Origin: Heligmosomoides polygyrus polygyrus
Taxonomy: Eukaryota; Nematoda; Chromadorea; Rhabditida; Heligmosomidae
DNA length: 64,000 nt
NCBI GenBank assembly: GCA_947396885.1
Contig: OX377202.1
Location: forward strand, 8,556,001-8,620,000
Reading direction: 5' to 3'
Part shown: piece after piece, positions 61,820 through 64,000 of the stretch
Layout of the letters: each line of letters opens with the position of its first letter
Numbering within the stretch: the first letter of the stretch is position 1
The notes under the pieces: model-generated
The model's input: the letters and a program-made list of their open reading frames with translations, nothing else
Databases searched by the model: none
Told to the model about the DNA's origin: nothing
Program-made: the position numbers and the translations under genes

Positions 61820-62262
61820 TGAGTGTCCGGAAAGTTTTGAGAATTTTTGATGCATCCAAATAAAATGGCATATCTTCTAACAGGTTTCGAGTTATATCAC
61901 GTTACTACGCACCTTTGCAGATCAAAGCGTTCTGATCTAAACCTCAATCAATACAGTCGCCTTGTCCCCTAGGTTACGAAAATCCGTCAGTCTTATCATG
62001 TCAAGACGAAATGACTACCGCATCATTTTGCTTCGATGCTTTCGTTCCGGCTTCATCCCAACCGAGGCCCATCAGCAGGTTGTGTCGCTGATGGGTCCCG
62101 AGTCCCTCTCCACTGCTGCGGTGTACCGCTGGTTCGACCGATTTGCAAAAGGAGACTTCTCCCTCGACGATGCTGCTCGATCCGGACGTCCTCAATCGAG
62201 AAGTACAACGGTCGTCCTCGCGTCCGTTCAAGCTAGGTCAGTGTGGCCTGCCACGGCAATGA
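61820..62262 (+). pseudogene. Mariner-type 5' end and DNA-binding domain
   Basis: GTGTCCGGAAAGTTTTGAGA near 61823 is TIR-like. From 61998 the frame reads MSRRNDYRIILLRCFRSGFI, PTEAHQQVVSLMG, AAVYRWFDRFAKGDFSLDDA and ARSGRP, the first helix-turn-helix and GRP linker of mariner-type transposases. It stops at 62270 before the second helix-turn-helix, so the catalytic domain is missing. Confidence 0.75.
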
Positions 62263-63243
62263 GTTCATAAGGAAGGGTCCTCTCAGGGCTAATACTGTGT
62301 GCTGTCGTTGTAAAATGATTCACGTTCCATTTTGCTGCGATTTTGCGACAGCCGTGAAGTCCTCCCCCCCCCACTACATAGCCTGGTAGCTAGAATAGAT
62401 CCAAGTAGTCATGCGCGAGCTAGCAGAATGAAGAGAGAGGCATTATCAACGGCTAGCGACTATGCACAGAGCAGTAGAGCACTCACATGTCAGAATGATA
62501 ATGTTTGTGGATGTGGAGGACCTCGGGCCATATCTGACTTGTTGTGTGTTCAGCAGAGCTGTGTGAGAATGCGGCCGAGTCCGCCGCTCTCCAGAAGACA
62601 ACCACGGAACGCCTACGAACAAAAGCAGAGCAGGCGACGACGGCGACCACGACGACGAAGAAATCGGTGAGCACTTTGAGACATCTCCTGTCGCAAACAG
62701 AGCAATCAAGACAGACAAGGGGAGAGTTCGGAGCTCTATAATTCAGAGGTAAGCCGAAATCAAGACAAGGTTGACTCAGAAGAAAATGTCGAAAGGGGGT
62801 GCAATCTCAATCGGGAGGGGAGGGGATCCACTTTATACACATATCTAGAAGGATGATGAGGCAACTTTAAAGGACACCAGAATAAGCTTTTTCAGACTGA
62901 CACGTGTCTCGAACTAATCGAAACGTTTCCAGTTTTATTTGGGAGGGTTTAGTTTCCCTTTTGACGTGAAAGGCGCCCAGTTTTGATGAAAGCTTTCCGA
63001 TTTATCGCGAAAATGGTGCAGAATCAACTCGCTAAAAAATTGAGAGGAAGTAAGATTTGCTTAAAGTTTCCTAGGAGCGCTTAGCCGGTGGCCAAACAAA
63101 CAATACTCATCCGTTCTTCAGCTGTTTGTCAACAGCAGTCGTTGATAATCCATAAAATGAATAATGGCGGAAGCAATAGATAAGCACATGCATCCCAAAA
63201 GAGACATTAGAGAGAGGATGGTGAGTAAAAGGTCTTGAATGTA
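62263..63243. other. No gene recognised
   Basis: A CGACGACGAAG-rich patch at 62630-62665 generates open frames in several phases. Words of the 21-bp repeat family (TTGACGTGAAAGGCGCCCAG) appear at about 62960-62990. Confidence 0.3.
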
Positions 63244-63300
63244 TTAGGCTGTTGCAAAATTAATCTCCGTTTCGAGGTATACATAAATAAGTAAATAGGT
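63244..63300 (+). mobile_element. Mariner 5' end remnant
   Basis: TTAGGCTGTTGCAAAATTAA after TA at 63242-63243, followed by TTTCGAGGTATACATAAATA, matches the start of the mariner at 63397. Confidence 0.5.
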
Positions 63301-63319
63301 TATTTACCCTAAATCATTC

Positions 63320-63390
63320 AGAAGAGTGTCCAATTTGACGTGAAAAGTGTCCAATTTTATTTGAAAAGTGTCCAGTTCGACGTGAAATGG
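63320..63390. repeat. 20-21 bp minisatellite, three units
   Basis: AGTGTCCAATTTGACGTGAA, AGTGTCCAATTTTATTTGAA and AGTGTCCAGTTCGACGTGAA begin at 63326, 63347 and 63367 (steps of 21 and 20). Confidence 0.75.
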
Positions 63391-63396
63391 TATATA

Positions 63397-64000
63397 TTAG
63401 GATGTCGCAAAATTTTCGAGGTACGTATAAATAAATAAGTATCGTACTTAAGCCATTTCGTCTCAGGGAAAGCCACACATACCGTTCGGTAGGTTTTCTT
63501 CTGCTCTTTCAAAAAATAAATGTGGATGTCGCTCTAATTTTATAGCTGCCCTTTTTCCAGAGCTCCCTATAGTCAGGAACCGACGCGACTATTGAGTCAT
63601 CATGCTTTACGAATTTAAATTGGGAAATTCTGCAGCAGAGACTCCTGTAACCTTGGAAGCGCTTTTAAGACAAACTGTCCTTGCTAATGTACAGTAAGGT
63701 CCTACTTCGAAAAATACGTTTCTTTCGATTTTGATCTCTAGGAAAAACTGGGTCACTGGCGCAGCTCGTCGCTTGACGATGAGCTTTTGAAGAGAGCCAT
63801 CAAAGCAAATCCGGAGACGAATACACCTAGGTTAGCAGAGGACCTTGCTGTACAATACCGCTCAAATTCTTTGCAAAAAAGACGCTTTGCGACGGATTAA
63901 TCCGTCACAAAGCGTCGCATTGCCATAACTCTTCTCAAAGTTATTTGTTTAAAATGTAATTAACACCATTAGAAGTCCCGTCTCATTTTCAATCCAACGA
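63397..64000 (+). pseudogene. Mariner 5' part, runs off the right edge
   Basis: A TIR TTAGGATGTCGCAAAATTTT follows TA at 63395-63396. From 63601 the frame reads MLYEFKLGNSAAETPVTLEA (helix-turn-helix 1), breaks, and resumes as KLGHWRSSSLDDELLKRAIK, ANPETNTPRLAEDLAV (linker and start of helix-turn-helix 2) to about 63850. At least one stop and one shift lie between. No catalytic residues are inside the window before the hairpin at 63881. Confidence 0.75.
63881..63916. repeat. 36-base palindrome
   Basis: GACGCTTTGCGACGGATT followed by its reverse complement with one mismatch, and no loop. It directly follows the readable part of the mariner frame. Confidence 0.8.

Overview
The window is eukaryotic, repeat-rich DNA with no confident host gene. 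The transposon repertoire is a Tc1/mariner majority, RTE-like and CR1/Jockey-like LINEs, Penelope-like elements with GIY-YIG domains, non-autonomous Helitrons, Harbinger-like MITEs and three tRNA-like SINE families. Together with the particular RTE reverse transcriptase sequence, this points to a clade V (strongylid, hookworm-like) nematode. That assignment is inference from familiarity with these families. One 200-base assembly gap lies at 13625-13824.

Layout. 0-5 kb: a Tc1-like transposase tail, a Harbinger-type MITE with CAG duplications, and a tandem array (1813-4510) of about 400-bp units that alternate as 809-bp dimers and contain a foldback MITE. 5-14 kb: dead CR1/Jockey-like LINEs, SINE A copies and a 998-bp near-perfect palindrome with mariner ends. 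13-16 kb: two inverted SINE B copies around the gap, then a cluster of TAA-flanked Harbinger-like MITEs, three of which abut through a single TAA. 17-29 kb: a Helitron end, Penelope remnants with hammerhead-like motifs, a mariner, an RTE insertion with a 12-bp target duplication, a head-to-head Penelope pair, a Tc1-like element with two 3' ends and a long-armed foldback element (family D). 30-45 kb: nested inverted-repeat elements, many SINE A copies, a duplicated compound repeat (family F) carrying a 5'-inverted SINE, two more LINE/Penelope remnants and a mariner split by an inverted SINE C pair. 45-64 kb: three Helitron copies, the only candidate host-like exon (46843-47127), a three-level nest (mariner A inside mariner B inside family D, which also holds an RTE), an inverted-duplicate mariner and further mariner 5' ends running off the right edge.

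Every transposase and reverse transcriptase recognised carries a truncation, stop, frameshift or missing catalytic residue, so nothing here looks autonomously active. Small non-autonomous units (SINEs, MITEs, Helitrons, palindromic mariner derivatives) dominate by copy number. The strongest structural theme is inversion. It appears as Tc1/mariner derivatives whose 5' end is replaced by an inverted copy of the 3' end, foldback elements, a SINE with an inverted 5' half, and inverted SINE pairs.
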